Shown one piece after another: positions 40,245-49,004 of a stretch of DNA of 64,000 nt (positions within the stretch are counted from its first letter, which is position 1; every line of letters starts with the position of its first letter). The position numbers and the translations under genes are program-made. The notes under the pieces were generated by a model. The model made no database searches and had not been told where the DNA came from. It saw nothing but the letters and a program-made list of their open reading frames with translations. Origin of the DNA: Amycolatopsis saalfeldensis (lineage in GTDB: Bacteria; Actinomycetota; Actinomycetes; Mycobacteriales; Pseudonocardiaceae); assembly GCF_900110575.1 (NCBI RefSeq), contig NZ_FOEF01000008.1:278380-342379 (forward strand), given 5' to 3'.

Positions 40245-40687
40245 CCGCCATCAAGATCCACCACCTCCGTCCCGCCCCCGGCGCGAAGCGCGAGAAGATG
40301 CGCGTCGGCCGTGGCGAGGGCTCGAAGGGCAAGACCGCCGGTCGCGGTACCAAGGGCACCAAGGCCCGGAAGAACGTGCCGGCCGGCTTCGAGGGTGGGC
40401 AGATGCCCATCCACATGCGGCTGCCGAAGCTGCGTGGCTTCAAGAACCGCTTCCGCACCGAGTACCAGCCGGTGAACGTGGGCGACATCGCCCGCGTCTT
40501 CCCGGACGGTGGCAAGGTCGGCGTCGAGGAGCTGGTCGCGGGCGGGCTCGTCCGCAAGGGCCAGCTCGTCAAGGTCCTCGGCAACGGCGACCTGAACGGC
40601 GTCAAGCTCGACGTCACGGCCGACGGCTTCTCCGGCTCCGCCAAGGAGAAGCTCGAAGCTGCCGGTGGCACCGCCACCACCAACTGA
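40241..40687 (+). CDS. rplO: Ribosomal protein L15
   Basis: 148 residues; IKIHHLRPAPGAKREKMRVG and the basic GRGTKGTKARKNVPAGFEGG segment. Last gene before a strong terminator. Confidence 0.97.
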   Translation: MTAIKIHHLRPAPGAKREKMRVGRGEGSKGKTAGRGTKGTKARKNVPAGFEGGQMPIHMRLPKLRGFKNRFRTEYQPVNVGDIARVFPDGGKVGVEELVAGGLVRKGQLVKVLGNGDLNGVKLDVTADGFSGSAKEKLEAAGGTATTN

Positions 40688-40700
40688 CGCACCACCCGAC

Positions 40701-40736
40701 GATGGCCCGTCCCGGCACTGCCCGGGGCGGGCCATC
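40701..40736 (+). terminator. Terminator of the spc ribosomal block
   Basis: 15-bp stem GATGGCCCGTCCCGG / CCGGGGCGGGCCATC (one G-U) with a 6-nt loop, 13 nt after the rplO stop. It separates the ribosomal block from secY. Confidence 0.88.
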
Positions 40737-41079
40737 GTGCTGTGTCCGGGTACCGTTCGCAACGGGCGAAAACGCTTGGGGGAGCGGCAAAGCACGTCCG
40801 GAAAGCGACCTCCGGCCGGGGCCGAACAGGTGATCATCTCCGCCTGCGAACGGCCCAACCTGCGCCTCTGCCCGAGGCCCCCGGACGGTGCCCGGACGGA
40901 AAACGCACACACACTGCGGACACGCCCGGTGAAGCTGTTAGAGTCGGCGACACGCTTCGGGACCAGTGTGCCCTGAGGCGTTCCTGGCTTTACCGCCAGT
41001 GAGCTGTGTTCCCGCCGGTCCTGTGCCGGCCAAGCCGATCGTCGGTAGGACAGCCGACGACGCCGAGGAGGTCCCCCGC
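40737..41079 (+). promoter_or_regulatory. secY leader and candidate promoter
   Basis: 343 bp with no gene. TAGAGT (40939-40944) is a good -10; CGGACA (40917-40922) 16 bp upstream is a plausible -35. This would give a secY leader of about 130 nt. Confidence 0.5.
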
Positions 41080-42387
41080 GTGCTCAGCGCCTTCCGCTCG
41101 GCTCTCGCGACGCCGGATCTACGCAAGAAGATCCTGTTCACGCTAGCCATCGTCGCGGTCTACCGGATCGGTGCCGCCATTCCGGCACCCGGGATCTCGT
41201 TCTCCGCAGTCCAGGCCTGTAGCTCTCAGGCGGACCAGCAGGGCGTCTACCAGCTGCTGAACCTGTTCAGCGGCGGGGCGCTGCTCCAGCTGTCGCTGTT
41301 CTCGACCGGCATCATGCCGTACATCACGGCGAGCATCATCATCCAGCTGCTGACCGTGGTCATCCCGCGGTTCGAGGAGCTGAAGAAGGAAGGCCAGTCC
41401 GGCCAGAACAAGCTGACGCAGTACACCCGGTACCTGACGATCGCGCTGGCGATCCTGCAGGCCACCGGCGTCGTCGCGCTGGCCGACCGCGGCACCCTGT
41501 TCCAGGGCTGCCAGCAGCAGATCATCCCGGACAACAGCGTCTACTCGCTGGCGATCATCGTCTGCACGATGACCGCGGGCACCGCCGTGATGATGTGGCT
41601 GGGCGAGCTGATCACCGAGCGCGGCGTCGGCAACGGCATGTCCGTGCTGATCTTCCTGAACATCGCGGCCCGCATCCCGTCCGAGGGCGCCAACATCCTG
41701 AGCAACGGCGGCGGCGTCGCCCTGGTCATGATCTGCATCTTCGGCCTGGTGATCATCGCCAGCGTCATCTTCGTGGAACAGGGCCAGCGCCGGATCCCGG
41801 TGCAGTACGCCAAGCGCATGGTCGGCCGCCGGATGTACGGCGGGACCTCGACCTACCTGCCGATCAAGGTGAACCAGGCCGGTGTCATCCCGGTCATCTT
41901 CGCCTCGTCGCTGCTCTACCTGCCGCAGCTGCTCAGCCAGCTCATCGGCGACCCGAACAGCAACTCCGGCTGGCAGTCGTTCATCCAGAACTTCGTGGTC
42001 AACCAGAGCAGCTGGGTGCACGTGCTGCTCTACTTCGCGCTGATCATCTTCTTCACGTACTTCTACATCACGATCACGTTCAACGTGGACGAGCGTGCCG
42101 ACGAGATGAAGAAGTTCGGCGGCTTCATCCCGGGCATCCGCCCCGGGCGCCCCACCGCGGAATACCTGAGCTACGTCCTCGGCCGGATCACCCTGCCGGG
42201 CTCGCTCTACCTGGGCATCATCGCGATCCTCCCGAACTTCTTCCTGTCCCTCACCGGCAGCGGGAACAATCAGAACTTCCCGTTCGGTGGCACGGCTGTG
42301 CTGATCATGGTGGGTGTCGGCCTCGACACCGTGAAACAGATCGAAAGCCAGCTGATGCAGCGCAACTACGAAGGGTTCTTGAAGTGA
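41080..42387 (+). CDS. secY: Preprotein translocase subunit SecY
   Basis: 435 residues from GTG 41080 with GAGGAG 6-12 nt upstream; longer in-frame starts back to 40966 read through the leader. Ten transmembrane segments; landmarks GAAIPAPG (TM1), NLFSGGALLQLSLFSTGIMP (plug/TM2), the cytoplasmic loop QRRIPVQYAKR and GIRPGRPTAEYLSYVLGRIT. Forms the protein-conducting channel with SecE and SecG. Overlaps adk by 4 nt. Confidence 0.98.
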   Translation: MLSAFRSALATPDLRKKILFTLAIVAVYRIGAAIPAPGISFSAVQACSSQADQQGVYQLLNLFSGGALLQLSLFSTGIMPYITASIIIQLLTVVIPRFEELKKEGQSGQNKLTQYTRYLTIALAILQATGVVALADRGTLFQGCQQQIIPDNSVYSLAIIVCTMTAGTAVMMWLGELITERGVGNGMSVLIFLNIAARIPSEGANILSNGGGVALVMICIFGLVIIASVIFVEQGQRRIPVQYAKRMVGRRMYGGTSTYLPIKVNQAGVIPVIFASSLLYLPQLLSQLIGDPNSNSGWQSFIQNFVVNQSSWVHVLLYFALIIFFTYFYITITFNVDERADEMKKFGGFIPGIRPGRPTAEYLSYVLGRITLPGSLYLGIIAILPNFFLSLTGSGNNQNFPFGGTAVLIMVGVGLDTVKQIESQLMQRNYEGFLK

Positions 42388-42938
42388 CGCGCCTGGTTCT
42401 CGTGGGCCCGCCCGGAGCGGGCAAAGGTACGCAGGCCATCGCCCTGTCCGAGCAGCTGCGGATCCCGCACATCTCGACCGGCGACCTGTTCCGCGCGCAC
42501 GTCGGCCAGGAGACCCCGCTCGGCCAGGAGGCCAAGCGGTACCTGGACTCCGGCGAGCTGGTGCCGGACTCGGTGACGAACGAAATGGTGCGCGAGCGCC
42601 TGGCCGAGCCGGACGCCAAGGCCGGCTTCCTGCTCGACGGCTTCCCCCGCAACACCAAGCAGGCCGACGTGCTCGGCGAGATCCTCGGCGAGTCGGACGT
42701 CGAGCTCGACGCCGTGATCCAGCTCCAGGTGTCCGAAGACGTGGTGGTCGGCCGGCTGATGGCCCGCGGCCGCGCGGACGACACGGAGGACGTGATCCGC
42801 CGCCGCCAGCAGATCTACGTGTCGGAGACGGCGCCGCTGCTGGAGTACTACGCCGGCATCCTGATCAGCGTGGACGGGGTCGGCGAGGTCGGCGAGATCT
42901 CGGACCGCGTGCTGAAAGCGCTGCGCGACCGCACGTGA
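42384..42938 (+). CDS. adk: Adenylate kinase
   Basis: 184 residues from GTG 42384 overlapping the secY stop. P-loop GPPGAGKGTQA, STGDLFRAH, DGFPRNTKQAD and LMARGRADDTEDVIRRR are intact. The LID is the short, zinc-free type usual in actinobacteria. Interconverts ATP + AMP and 2 ADP. Confidence 0.98.
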   Translation: MTRLVLVGPPGAGKGTQAIALSEQLRIPHISTGDLFRAHVGQETPLGQEAKRYLDSGELVPDSVTNEMVRERLAEPDAKAGFLLDGFPRNTKQADVLGEILGESDVELDAVIQLQVSEDVVVGRLMARGRADDTEDVIRRRQQIYVSETAPLLEYYAGILISVDGVGEVGEISDRVLKALRDRT

Positions 42939-42982
42939 ATCTCGGAGGGCTGCGTGTTCTGCAAGTGCTCCGCCGTGGGCGC

Positions 42983-43759
42983 ATGATCGAGGTCAAGACG
43001 CCGGGCGAGCTGCAGGCGATGCGGGCGGCCGGGCTGGTCGTCGCGAAGACGCTGGCCGCCGTCCGGGCGCTGGCGGGCCCGGGGGTGAGCACCGCCGAGC
43101 TGGACGAGCTGGCCGAGCAGACCATCCGTGACGCGGGTGCGGTGCCGTCCTTCAAGGGCTACCACGGTTTCCCGGCGTCCATCTGCGCTTCGGTGAACGA
43201 GCAGATCGTGCACGGCATCCCGTCGAAGAAGCAGGTGCTCGCCGAGGGCGACCTGATCTCCGTGGACTGCGGCGCGATCCTCGAGGGCTGGCACGGCGAC
43301 TCGGCCGTGACGCTGGCCATCGGCGAGGTCGGCGAGAAGGACCTGGCGCTGTCCGCGTCGACCGAGTCGGCCATGTGGGCCGGCATCAAGGCCGTCCTGG
43401 CCGGCGCGCGGCTCACCGACATCTCGTTCGCGGTGCAGACCGCGGCCGAGCAGGCGGGCCGCGACAACGGCGTCGAGTACGGGCAGATCGTCGAGTACGG
43501 CGGCCACGGCATCGGCCGCCAGATGCACATGGACCCGTTCCTGCCGAACGTCGGCAAGCCCGGCAAGGGCCCGCGGCTCAAGGTCGGCATGGCGCTCGCG
43601 ATCGAGCCCATGCTCACCGGCGGCACCGGCGAGACGGTGGAGCTCGAAGACGGCTGGACCGTGGTCACCGCCGACGGCTCCCGGGCCGCGCACTGGGAGC
43701 ACACCGTGGCGATCACCGAAGACGGCCCCTGGGTGCTCACCGCCCCCGAAGCGGACTGA
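42983..43759 (+). CDS. map: Methionine aminopeptidase, type I
   Basis: 258 residues from ATG 42983. Metal ligands: Asp in ISVDCGAI, Asp in WHGDSAVT, His in YGGHGIGRQMH, Glu in AIEPML and Glu in HWEHTVA. Removes initiator Met from nascent proteins. The start is uncertain: GTG 42935 (overlapping adk) or GTG 42965, with GGAGGG at 42944-42949, would add 16 or 6 residues; homologues usually begin at MIE(V/I)KTP. Confidence 0.95.
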   Translation: MIEVKTPGELQAMRAAGLVVAKTLAAVRALAGPGVSTAELDELAEQTIRDAGAVPSFKGYHGFPASICASVNEQIVHGIPSKKQVLAEGDLISVDCGAILEGWHGDSAVTLAIGEVGEKDLALSASTESAMWAGIKAVLAGARLTDISFAVQTAAEQAGRDNGVEYGQIVEYGGHGIGRQMHMDPFLPNVGKPGKGPRLKVGMALAIEPMLTGGTGETVELEDGWTVVTADGSRAAHWEHTVAITEDGPWVLTAPEAD

Positions 43760-44083
43760 CCTGACGCCGGAGCGCTGCTCCGAACGGGCGGTTTCCGTCA
43801 CCTGACCAGGTGTTTCCCCAGGTCGGGCCATTTTCCGGCATACTGGAGCCGAGGCGCACCGGTGCCGACTTCTAGCACAGTTACCCCCCGTTTGGGGACG
43901 CGACACGTGTTGCGTACACTGTCAAGTCGGCGTACTCATCGCGCCGATTCCAGCGCGCTCGTGAATCTCGCGGTCAATGGAGTCGGGGTGGAGTGTGCCG
44001 GAGCACCATCCAGGTAAGCAAGGACTCGAGCTCAACCGATCACGCTGTGTGCATCAAGCGTGCATTCAGGGATTGCGGAGGAC
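43760..44083 (+). promoter_or_regulatory. infA control region
   Basis: 324 bp, no gene. TTGGGG (43892-43897), 17-bp spacer, TACACT (43915-43920) is a good promoter candidate, giving a leader of about 155 nt. Small inverted repeats after map (CGGAGC/GCTCCG and CACCT/AGGTG) may end the map transcript. Confidence 0.6.
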
Positions 44084-44305
44084 ATGGCTAAGAAAGACGG
44101 GGCCATCGAGGTCGAAGGCCGCGTAGTCGAGCCGCTCCCCAACGCGATGTTCCGCGTCGAGTTGGAGAACGGCCACAAGGTTCTTGCCCACATCAGCGGC
44201 AAGATGCGGCAGCACTACATCCGCATCCTGCCCGAGGACAGGGTTGTCGTGGAGCTCTCGCCCTACGACTTGTCTCGTGGTCGCATCGTCTACCGCTACA
44301 AGTGA
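44084..44305 (+). CDS. infA: Translation initiation factor IF-1
   Basis: 73 residues from ATG 44084 (GCGGAGGAC upstream). OB-fold sequence: AIEVEGRVVEPLPNAMFRVE, HISGKMRQHYIRILPEDRV. The longer ATG/GTG at 44060 lacks a ribosome binding site. Confidence 0.97.
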   Translation: MAKKDGAIEVEGRVVEPLPNAMFRVELENGHKVLAHISGKMRQHYIRILPEDRVVVELSPYDLSRGRIVYRYK

Positions 44306-44342
44306 TCACGAAGAGCTGAGAAGAAGCAGGAGAGCAGGAGAC

Positions 44343-44456
44343 GTGAAGGTCCAGCCGAGCGTCAAGAAGATCTGCGACAAGTGCAAGGTGATCCGCCGCC
44401 ACGGCCGGATCATGGTGATCTGCGAGAACCTGCGTCACAAGCAGCGTCAGGGCTGA
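44343..44456 (+). CDS. rpmJ: Ribosomal protein L36, zinc type
   Basis: 37 residues from GTG 44343. CDKC at 11-14, Cys27 and His32 form the zinc site. A 206-bp gap without a clear promoter or gene separates it from rpsM. Confidence 0.97.
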   Translation: MKVQPSVKKICDKCKVIRRHGRIMVICENLRHKQRQG

Positions 44457-44662
44457 CCACAGCACTTTCGACCAGAGTGGCTTGACGGCTACACACCCTC
44501 CCCGCACCTGCCGGGCCGCGCGAGCGGTCCGGTTCACCCCCGGACTTCAGGCCGGGGCCGGGACACCCGAGGCGCAAGCTCCGGGCACGACAGGCGAGTC
44601 GGTTCCGGAACCGGACGGGGAGAAGACCTGGAGACGAAACCGAAGAAGGAGCATCAGCGCCA

Positions 44663-45043
44663 ATGGCACGACTCGCTGGCGTCGACCTCCCCCGCGAAAA
44701 GCGGTTGGAGATCGCGCTGACCTACATCTACGGCATCGGCCGTACGCGCTCGAAGCAGATGATCGCCGCCGCCGAGCTCAACGCGGACACCCGCGTCAAG
44801 GACCTCAGCGACGACGACCTCATCAAGCTGCGCGACTACATCGATGAGAACTTCAAGGTCGAGGGTGACCTTCGCCGTGAGGTGAACGCCGACATCCGTC
44901 GCAAGATCGAGATCGGCACCTACCAGGGCCTGCGCTGGCGTCGTGGTCTGCCCGTCCGCGGTCAGCGGACCAAGACCAACGCCCGCACCCGCAAGGGTCC
45001 GAAGAAGACGGTCGCCGGCAAGAAGAAGGCTGGCAAGAAGTGA
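44663..45043 (+). CDS. rpsM: Ribosomal protein S13
   Basis: 126 residues; ARLAGVDLPREKRLEIALTY and RGLPVRGQRTKTNARTRKGP are the signatures. AGAAGGAGC precedes the ATG. The stop overlaps the GTG of the next small ORF. Confidence 0.98.
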   Translation: MARLAGVDLPREKRLEIALTYIYGIGRTRSKQMIAAAELNADTRVKDLSDDDLIKLRDYIDENFKVEGDLRREVNADIRRKIEIGTYQGLRWRRGLPVRGQRTKTNARTRKGPKKTVAGKKKAGKK

Positions 45044-45225
45044 GCGTCCAGGGCAAGAAGGTCGTGCAGATGCGTGGCGGCAACCGCCACAGCGCGGCTT
45101 GTGTCTCGCCCAAGGCGCTCTACGCCCGCCCGATGGCGCTGCGCAACCTGTACACCGACGCCGGTTCCATCATCCGGCGCGGACAGCACGAGGCAGCCGC
45201 CGCTCACCTTCAGAACGCGCGTTAA
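45040..45225 (+). CDS. Small basic ORF between rpsM and rpsK, unrecognised
   Basis: 61 residues from GTG 45040, overlapping the rpsM stop by 4 nt, and 18 bp before rpsK. Composition is basic (MRGGNRHSAACVSPKALYAR, then NLYTDAGSIIRRGQHEAAAA). About 85 percent of third positions are G or C, like the neighbours. No Shine-Dalgarno of its own, so coupling to rpsM would be needed. In other bacteria I know, rpsM and rpsK are almost adjacent, so this insert is unexpected. It might be a small ribosome-associated protein or a fortuitous ORF in an intergenic insert. Confidence 0.45.
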   Translation: MSVQGKKVVQMRGGNRHSAACVSPKALYARPMALRNLYTDAGSIIRRGQHEAAAAHLQNAR

Positions 45226-45243
45226 CAGGAGAACCCTCAAAAC

Positions 45244-45651
45244 ATGCCACCGAAGTCCCGCACTGCGGCAGGGACCAAGAAGGTCCGCCGTAAGGAAAAG
45301 AAGAACATCGCGCACGGTCACGCGCACATCAAGAGCACCTTCAACAACACCATCGTCTCGATCACGGACCCGACCGGTGCCGTGATCGCGTGGGCGTCGA
45401 GTGGTCACGTGGGCTTCAAGGGCTCGCGCAAGTCCACCCCGTTCGCCGCGCAGATGGCCGCCGAGTCCGCCGCCCGCAAGGCGGCCGAGCACGGCATGAA
45501 GAAGGTCGACGTGTTCGTGAAGGGTCCCGGCTCCGGCCGCGAGACCGCGATCCGTTCGCTGCAGGCCGCCGGCCTCGAGGTCGGCACCATCCAGGACGTG
45601 ACCCCGCAGCCTCACAACGGCTGCCGCCCGCCCAAGCGGCGCCGGGTCTGA
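45244..45651 (+). CDS. rpsK: Ribosomal protein S11
   Basis: 135 residues; VRRKEKKNIAHGHAHIKSTF, ITDPTGAVIAWASSG and PHNGCRPPKRRRV are typical. ACAGGAGAA precedes the ATG. Confidence 0.98.
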   Translation: MPPKSRTAAGTKKVRRKEKKNIAHGHAHIKSTFNNTIVSITDPTGAVIAWASSGHVGFKGSRKSTPFAAQMAAESAARKAAEHGMKKVDVFVKGPGSGRETAIRSLQAAGLEVGTIQDVTPQPHNGCRPPKRRRV

Positions 45652-45674
45652 GGAACGGGGAGGAGTAAGAAGAA

Positions 45675-46280
45675 ATGGCTCGTTACACCGGCCCCGCGAC
45701 GCGTATTTCGCGTCGCCTGAAGGTTGACCTCATCGGCGGCGACCAGGCTTTCGAGCGTCGCCCCTATCCGCCCGGCCAGCACGGCCGCGGCCGGATCAAG
45801 GAGTCCGAGTACCTCCTGCAGTCGCAGGAGAAGCAGAAGGCTCGTTACACCTACGGGGTGCTCGAGCGTCAGTTCGTCCGGTACTACAAGGAGGCCGTGC
45901 GGCGTCCGGGTAAGACCGGCGAGGTGCTGCTGCAGATCCTCGAGTCCCGGCTGGACAACGTGATCTACCGCGCCGGCATCGCCCGCACCCGCCGTCAGGC
46001 GCGTCAGCTGGTGAGCCACGGCCACTTCCTGGTCAACGGCGTCAAGGTCAACGTGCCTTCCTACCAGGTCTCCAAGTGGGACATCATCGACGTGCGGCCC
46101 AAGTCGTTCGCGATGCTGCCCTTCGTGGTGGCCAAGGAGTCCTTCGGCGAGCGTCCGATCCCGGCGTGGCTGCAGGTCGTCCCGTCCAACCTCCGCGTGC
46201 TGGTCCACCAGCTCCCGGAGCGTGCGCAGATCGACGTTCCGGTTCAGGAACAGCTGATCGTCGAGCTCTACTCCAAGTAG
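45675..46280 (+). CDS. rpsD: Ribosomal protein S4
   Basis: 201 residues; ARYTGPATRISRRLKVDLIG, S4 domain SRLDNVIYRAGIARTRRQAR and LIVELYSK end. Zinc-free N-terminus (no cysteine cluster). Primary 16S rRNA binder. Confidence 0.98.
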   Translation: MARYTGPATRISRRLKVDLIGGDQAFERRPYPPGQHGRGRIKESEYLLQSQEKQKARYTYGVLERQFVRYYKEAVRRPGKTGEVLLQILESRLDNVIYRAGIARTRRQARQLVSHGHFLVNGVKVNVPSYQVSKWDIIDVRPKSFAMLPFVVAKESFGERPIPAWLQVVPSNLRVLVHQLPERAQIDVPVQEQLIVELYSK

Positions 46281-46286
46281 TTTTTG

Positions 46287-46315
46287 GGCGGCGGCGCAAC
46301 AGGTGCGCCGCCGCC
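46287..46315 (+). terminator. Hairpin between rpsD and rpoA
   Basis: Perfect 12-bp stem GGCGGCGGCGCA / TGCGCCGCCGCC with loop ACAGG, 6 nt after the rpsD stop. A T5 run lies before it, not after, so on the plus strand it is more like an attenuator or processing site than a classic terminator. Confidence 0.65.
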
Positions 46316-46370
46316 ACGCCATCCCTTCGACGTCATATGGCGGGCGTCGTCTGGAAAGGAACAAGAAACA

Positions 46371-47444
46371 ATGCTGATTTCCCAGCGGCCGGCTCTCGGC
46401 GAAGAGACGGTCAACGAGACCCGCTCCCGGTTCACCATCGAACCGCTGGAGCCCGGCTTCGGCTACACGCTCGGCAACTCGCTGCGGCGCACGCTGCTGT
46501 CGTCCATCCCGGGCGCGGCCGTGACGAGCATCCGCATCGACGGCGTGCTGCACGAGTTCACCACCGTCCCGGGGGTGAAGGAAGACGTCACCGACATCAT
46601 CCTGAACCTCAAGGAGCTGGTGGTGTCCTCGGAGGAGGACGAGCCGGTCACCATGTACCTGCGCAAGCAGGGCCCCGGTGAGGTCACGGCTGCCGACATC
46701 GTGCCGCCCGCGGGCGTCACCGTGCACAACCCGGACCTGCACATCGCGGCGCTGAACGGCAAGGGCAAGCTCGAGATCGAGCTCGTCGTCGAGCGCGGCC
46801 GCGGTTACGTTCCGGCCCTGCAGAACAAGCAGGCCGGCGCGGAGATCGGCCGGATCCCGGTCGACTCCATCTACTCGCCGGTGCTGAAGGTGACCTACAA
46901 GGTCGAGGCCACCCGTGTCGAGCAGCGCACCGACTTCGACAAGCTGATCCTGGACGTCGAGACCAAGCCGTCGATCACGCCGCGCGACGCGGTGGCGTCG
47001 TCCGGCAAGACGCTGGTGGAGCTGTTCGGCCTCGCCCGCGAGCTGAACGTCGACGCGGAGGGCATCGAGATCGGCCCGTCGCCGCAGGAGGCGGACACCA
47101 TCGCCGCCTACGCGATGCCGATCGAGGACCTGGACCTCACCGTCCGGTCGTACAACTGCCTCAAGCGCGAGGGCATCCACACGGTGGGCGAGCTGGTCTC
47201 GCGCAGCGAGGCGGACCTGCTCGACATCCGCAACTTCGGCGCCAAGTCGATCGACGAGGTCAAGCTGAAGCTGGTCGGCCTCGGCCTGGCGCTCAAGGAC
47301 AGCCCGCCCGGGTTCGACCCGACCGCGGCGGCCACCAGCTACGACGGTGAAGGCTGGTCGGAGAGCGTTACCGGCATCGGTGGCGGGATTTCGGACGAGG
47401 GCCACGACGATGGCCAGGACTACGCAGAGACCGAGCAGCTCTGA
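46371..47444 (+). CDS. rpoA: RNA polymerase alpha subunit
   Basis: 357 residues from ATG 46371 (GGAAAGGAAC upstream). N-terminal dimerisation domain GYTLGNSLRRTLLSSIPGAA; C-terminal helix-hairpin-helix domain LTVRSYNCLKREGIHTVGEL, where promoter UP elements and activators bind; about 40-residue acidic tail. Confidence 0.99.
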   Translation: MLISQRPALGEETVNETRSRFTIEPLEPGFGYTLGNSLRRTLLSSIPGAAVTSIRIDGVLHEFTTVPGVKEDVTDIILNLKELVVSSEEDEPVTMYLRKQGPGEVTAADIVPPAGVTVHNPDLHIAALNGKGKLEIELVVERGRGYVPALQNKQAGAEIGRIPVDSIYSPVLKVTYKVEATRVEQRTDFDKLILDVETKPSITPRDAVASSGKTLVELFGLARELNVDAEGIEIGPSPQEADTIAAYAMPIEDLDLTVRSYNCLKREGIHTVGELVSRSEADLLDIRNFGAKSIDEVKLKLVGLGLALKDSPPGFDPTAAATSYDGEGWSESVTGIGGGISDEGHDDGQDYAETEQL

Positions 47445-47485
47445 GGCTTCGCGCCTGGACGCTGTGAGCTGAACTAGGAGAAACG

Positions 47486-48031
47486 ATGCCCACCCCTACC
47501 AAGGGAGCCCGGCTCGGCGGGTCCGCCGCGCACGAGCGGCTGATCCTGGCCAATCTGGCCACGCAGCTGTTCGAGCACGGCAAGATCACGACGACCGAGG
47601 CGAAGGCCCGCCGGGTGCGCCCGCTGGCCGAGAAGCTGATCACCAAGGCGAAGCGGGGCGACCTGCACAACCGCCGTCAGGTGCAGCGCGTCGTCCGTGA
47701 CAAGGACGTCGTCCACAAGCTGTTCGCCGAGATCGGCCCGCACTTCTCGGAGCGCGCCGGCGGTTACACCCGCATCACCAAGACGGTGCCGCGCAAGGGC
47801 GACAACGCCCCGATGGCGGTCATCGAACTGGTCGCGGAGCAGACCGTGACGTCGGAGGCCGAGCGGGCTCGCAAGACGAAGTTCGCGAAGGACGAGGCCG
47901 CTCAGGCCGCCCCGGTCGCCGAGGAGACCACTGAGGCCACCGAGGCCGCTGCCGAGGAGACGACCGAGACCGAGGCCCCGGCTTCGGACGAGGCCGCCGC
48001 TTCGGACGACGCGGACGCCAAGAAGGACTGA
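47486..48031 (+). CDS. rplQ: Ribosomal protein L17 with acidic C-terminal extension
   Basis: 181 residues. Core PTPTKGARLGGSAAHERLIL to VPRKGDNAPMAVIELV (about 1-120). The last 55-60 residues are Ala/Glu/Thr/Asp-rich and probably disordered, not part of the usual bacterial L17. Confidence 0.97.
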   Translation: MPTPTKGARLGGSAAHERLILANLATQLFEHGKITTTEAKARRVRPLAEKLITKAKRGDLHNRRQVQRVVRDKDVVHKLFAEIGPHFSERAGGYTRITKTVPRKGDNAPMAVIELVAEQTVTSEAERARKTKFAKDEAAQAAPVAEETTEATEAAAEETTETEAPASDEAAASDDADAKKD

Positions 48032-48057
48032 AGTCCTGACGGCACAGTCGACACCGG

Positions 48058-48094
48058 ACGAGCCCGCCACTCCCCACGGGGAGGGCGGGCTCGT
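48058..48094 (+). terminator. Terminator after rplQ
   Basis: ACGAGCCCGCC-A-CTCCCC pairs with GGGGAG-GGCGGGCTCGT: 17 bp with one bulged A and a 2-nt loop, 27 nt after the rplQ stop. It lies within what may be the native 5' end of truA. Confidence 0.8.
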
Positions 48095-48110
48095 TCGTCT
48101 GCGCCTGGAT

Positions 48111-48935
48111 GTGAGCTACGACGGCACGGACTTCTCGGGCTGGGCCCGGCAGCCGGGCCGTCGCACCGTCCAGGGCGTGCTGGAGGAGGCGCTGCAGCGT
48201 CAGCCTCCCGGCGCCGCGGTGCCGAAATCGGTGGTCGTGGCGGGCCGCACGGACGCCGGGGTGCATGCGACCGGGCAGGTCGCGCACGTCGACGTCGTGC
48301 CGCTGCCGCCGGACACCGCCGCCCGGATTCCCGTGGACGCCAAGGGAATCCCGGACCTGACCCGGATGACGGGCCGCTGGAACCGGCTCCTGCCCGGCGA
48401 CGCCAGGGTGCTGCGCGCGCAGGTGGCCGCGCCGGGCTTCGACGCTCGTTTCTCCGCCATCCGACGGCATTACCGCTACCGGGTCTCCGACGCTCCCTGG
48501 GGCGTGGACCCGTTGCGCCGCAACGACACTCTCGCCTGGGGCCGTCCACTGTCGACGGACGCGATGAACGAGGCCGCGCGGGCCCTGCTGGGGCTGCAGG
48601 ACTTCGCCGCGTACTGCAAGCAGCGTGAGGGCGGTACCACGATCCGCGAGCTGCAGCGGCTCGTGTGGCGGCGCGTGGACGAGCACCTCGTCGAGGTCGA
48701 GGTCTCGGCCGACGCCTTCTGCCACTCGATGGTCCGCAGCCTGGTGGGCGCGCTGCTGCTGGTCGGCGACGGCCGCCGCGGCGGTGACTGGCCCGCGGAA
48801 GTCCTCGCGAGCGGAGTCCGTGACAGCGCCGTCGCCCCGGCCCACGGCCTCACCCTGACGGCCGTGGACTACCCGCCGGACGCGGAGCTGGCCGCGCGGG
48901 CGGAGCAGACCCGGAACATGCGAACCTCGTCCTGA
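48111..48935 (+). CDS. truA: tRNA pseudouridine(38-40) synthase TruA
   Basis: 274 residues counted from GTG 48111. Catalytic Asp is in GRTDAGVHATGQVAHVD near residue 50; FDARFSAIRRHYRYRV and CHSMVRSLVGALL are conserved. Family members begin with a strand VRLRLDVSYDGT, whose first residues are encoded upstream of this GTG (CGTCTGCGCCTGGAT), so the true start is probably upstream although no ATG/GTG/TTG is available before the previous gene; CTG 48036 is one possibility. Modifies the anticodon arm of tRNAs. Confidence 0.9.
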   Translation: MSYDGTDFSGWARQPGRRTVQGVLEEALQRQPPGAAVPKSVVVAGRTDAGVHATGQVAHVDVVPLPPDTAARIPVDAKGIPDLTRMTGRWNRLLPGDARVLRAQVAAPGFDARFSAIRRHYRYRVSDAPWGVDPLRRNDTLAWGRPLSTDAMNEAARALLGLQDFAAYCKQREGGTTIRELQRLVWRRVDEHLVEVEVSADAFCHSMVRSLVGALLLVGDGRRGGDWPAEVLASGVRDSAVAPAHGLTLTAVDYPPDAELAARAEQTRNMRTSS

Positions 48936-48982
48936 CACGGAAAAGCGGGTGGGCCCCTGATTATCCACCCGCTTTTCCGTGT
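48935..48982. terminator. Bidirectional terminator between truA and the EccE-like genes
   Basis: Perfect 18-bp stem beginning ACACGGAAAAGCGGGTGG, with a 12-nt loop, and A/T-rich flanks on both strands. Serves two convergent genes. Confidence 0.92.
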
Positions 48983-49004
48983 CCGGAAGTTTGCCCGAAA
49001 GGGC

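Noticed and set aside
40966..41079. N-terminal extension of SecY by 38 residues
   Set aside because: It contains Cys/Pro-rich sequence not found in SecY, and GAGGAG is placed for GTG 41080.
44457..44662. Promoter at TTGACG before rpsM
   Set aside because: No -10 element at the right distance; rpsM is probably read from the infA promoter.
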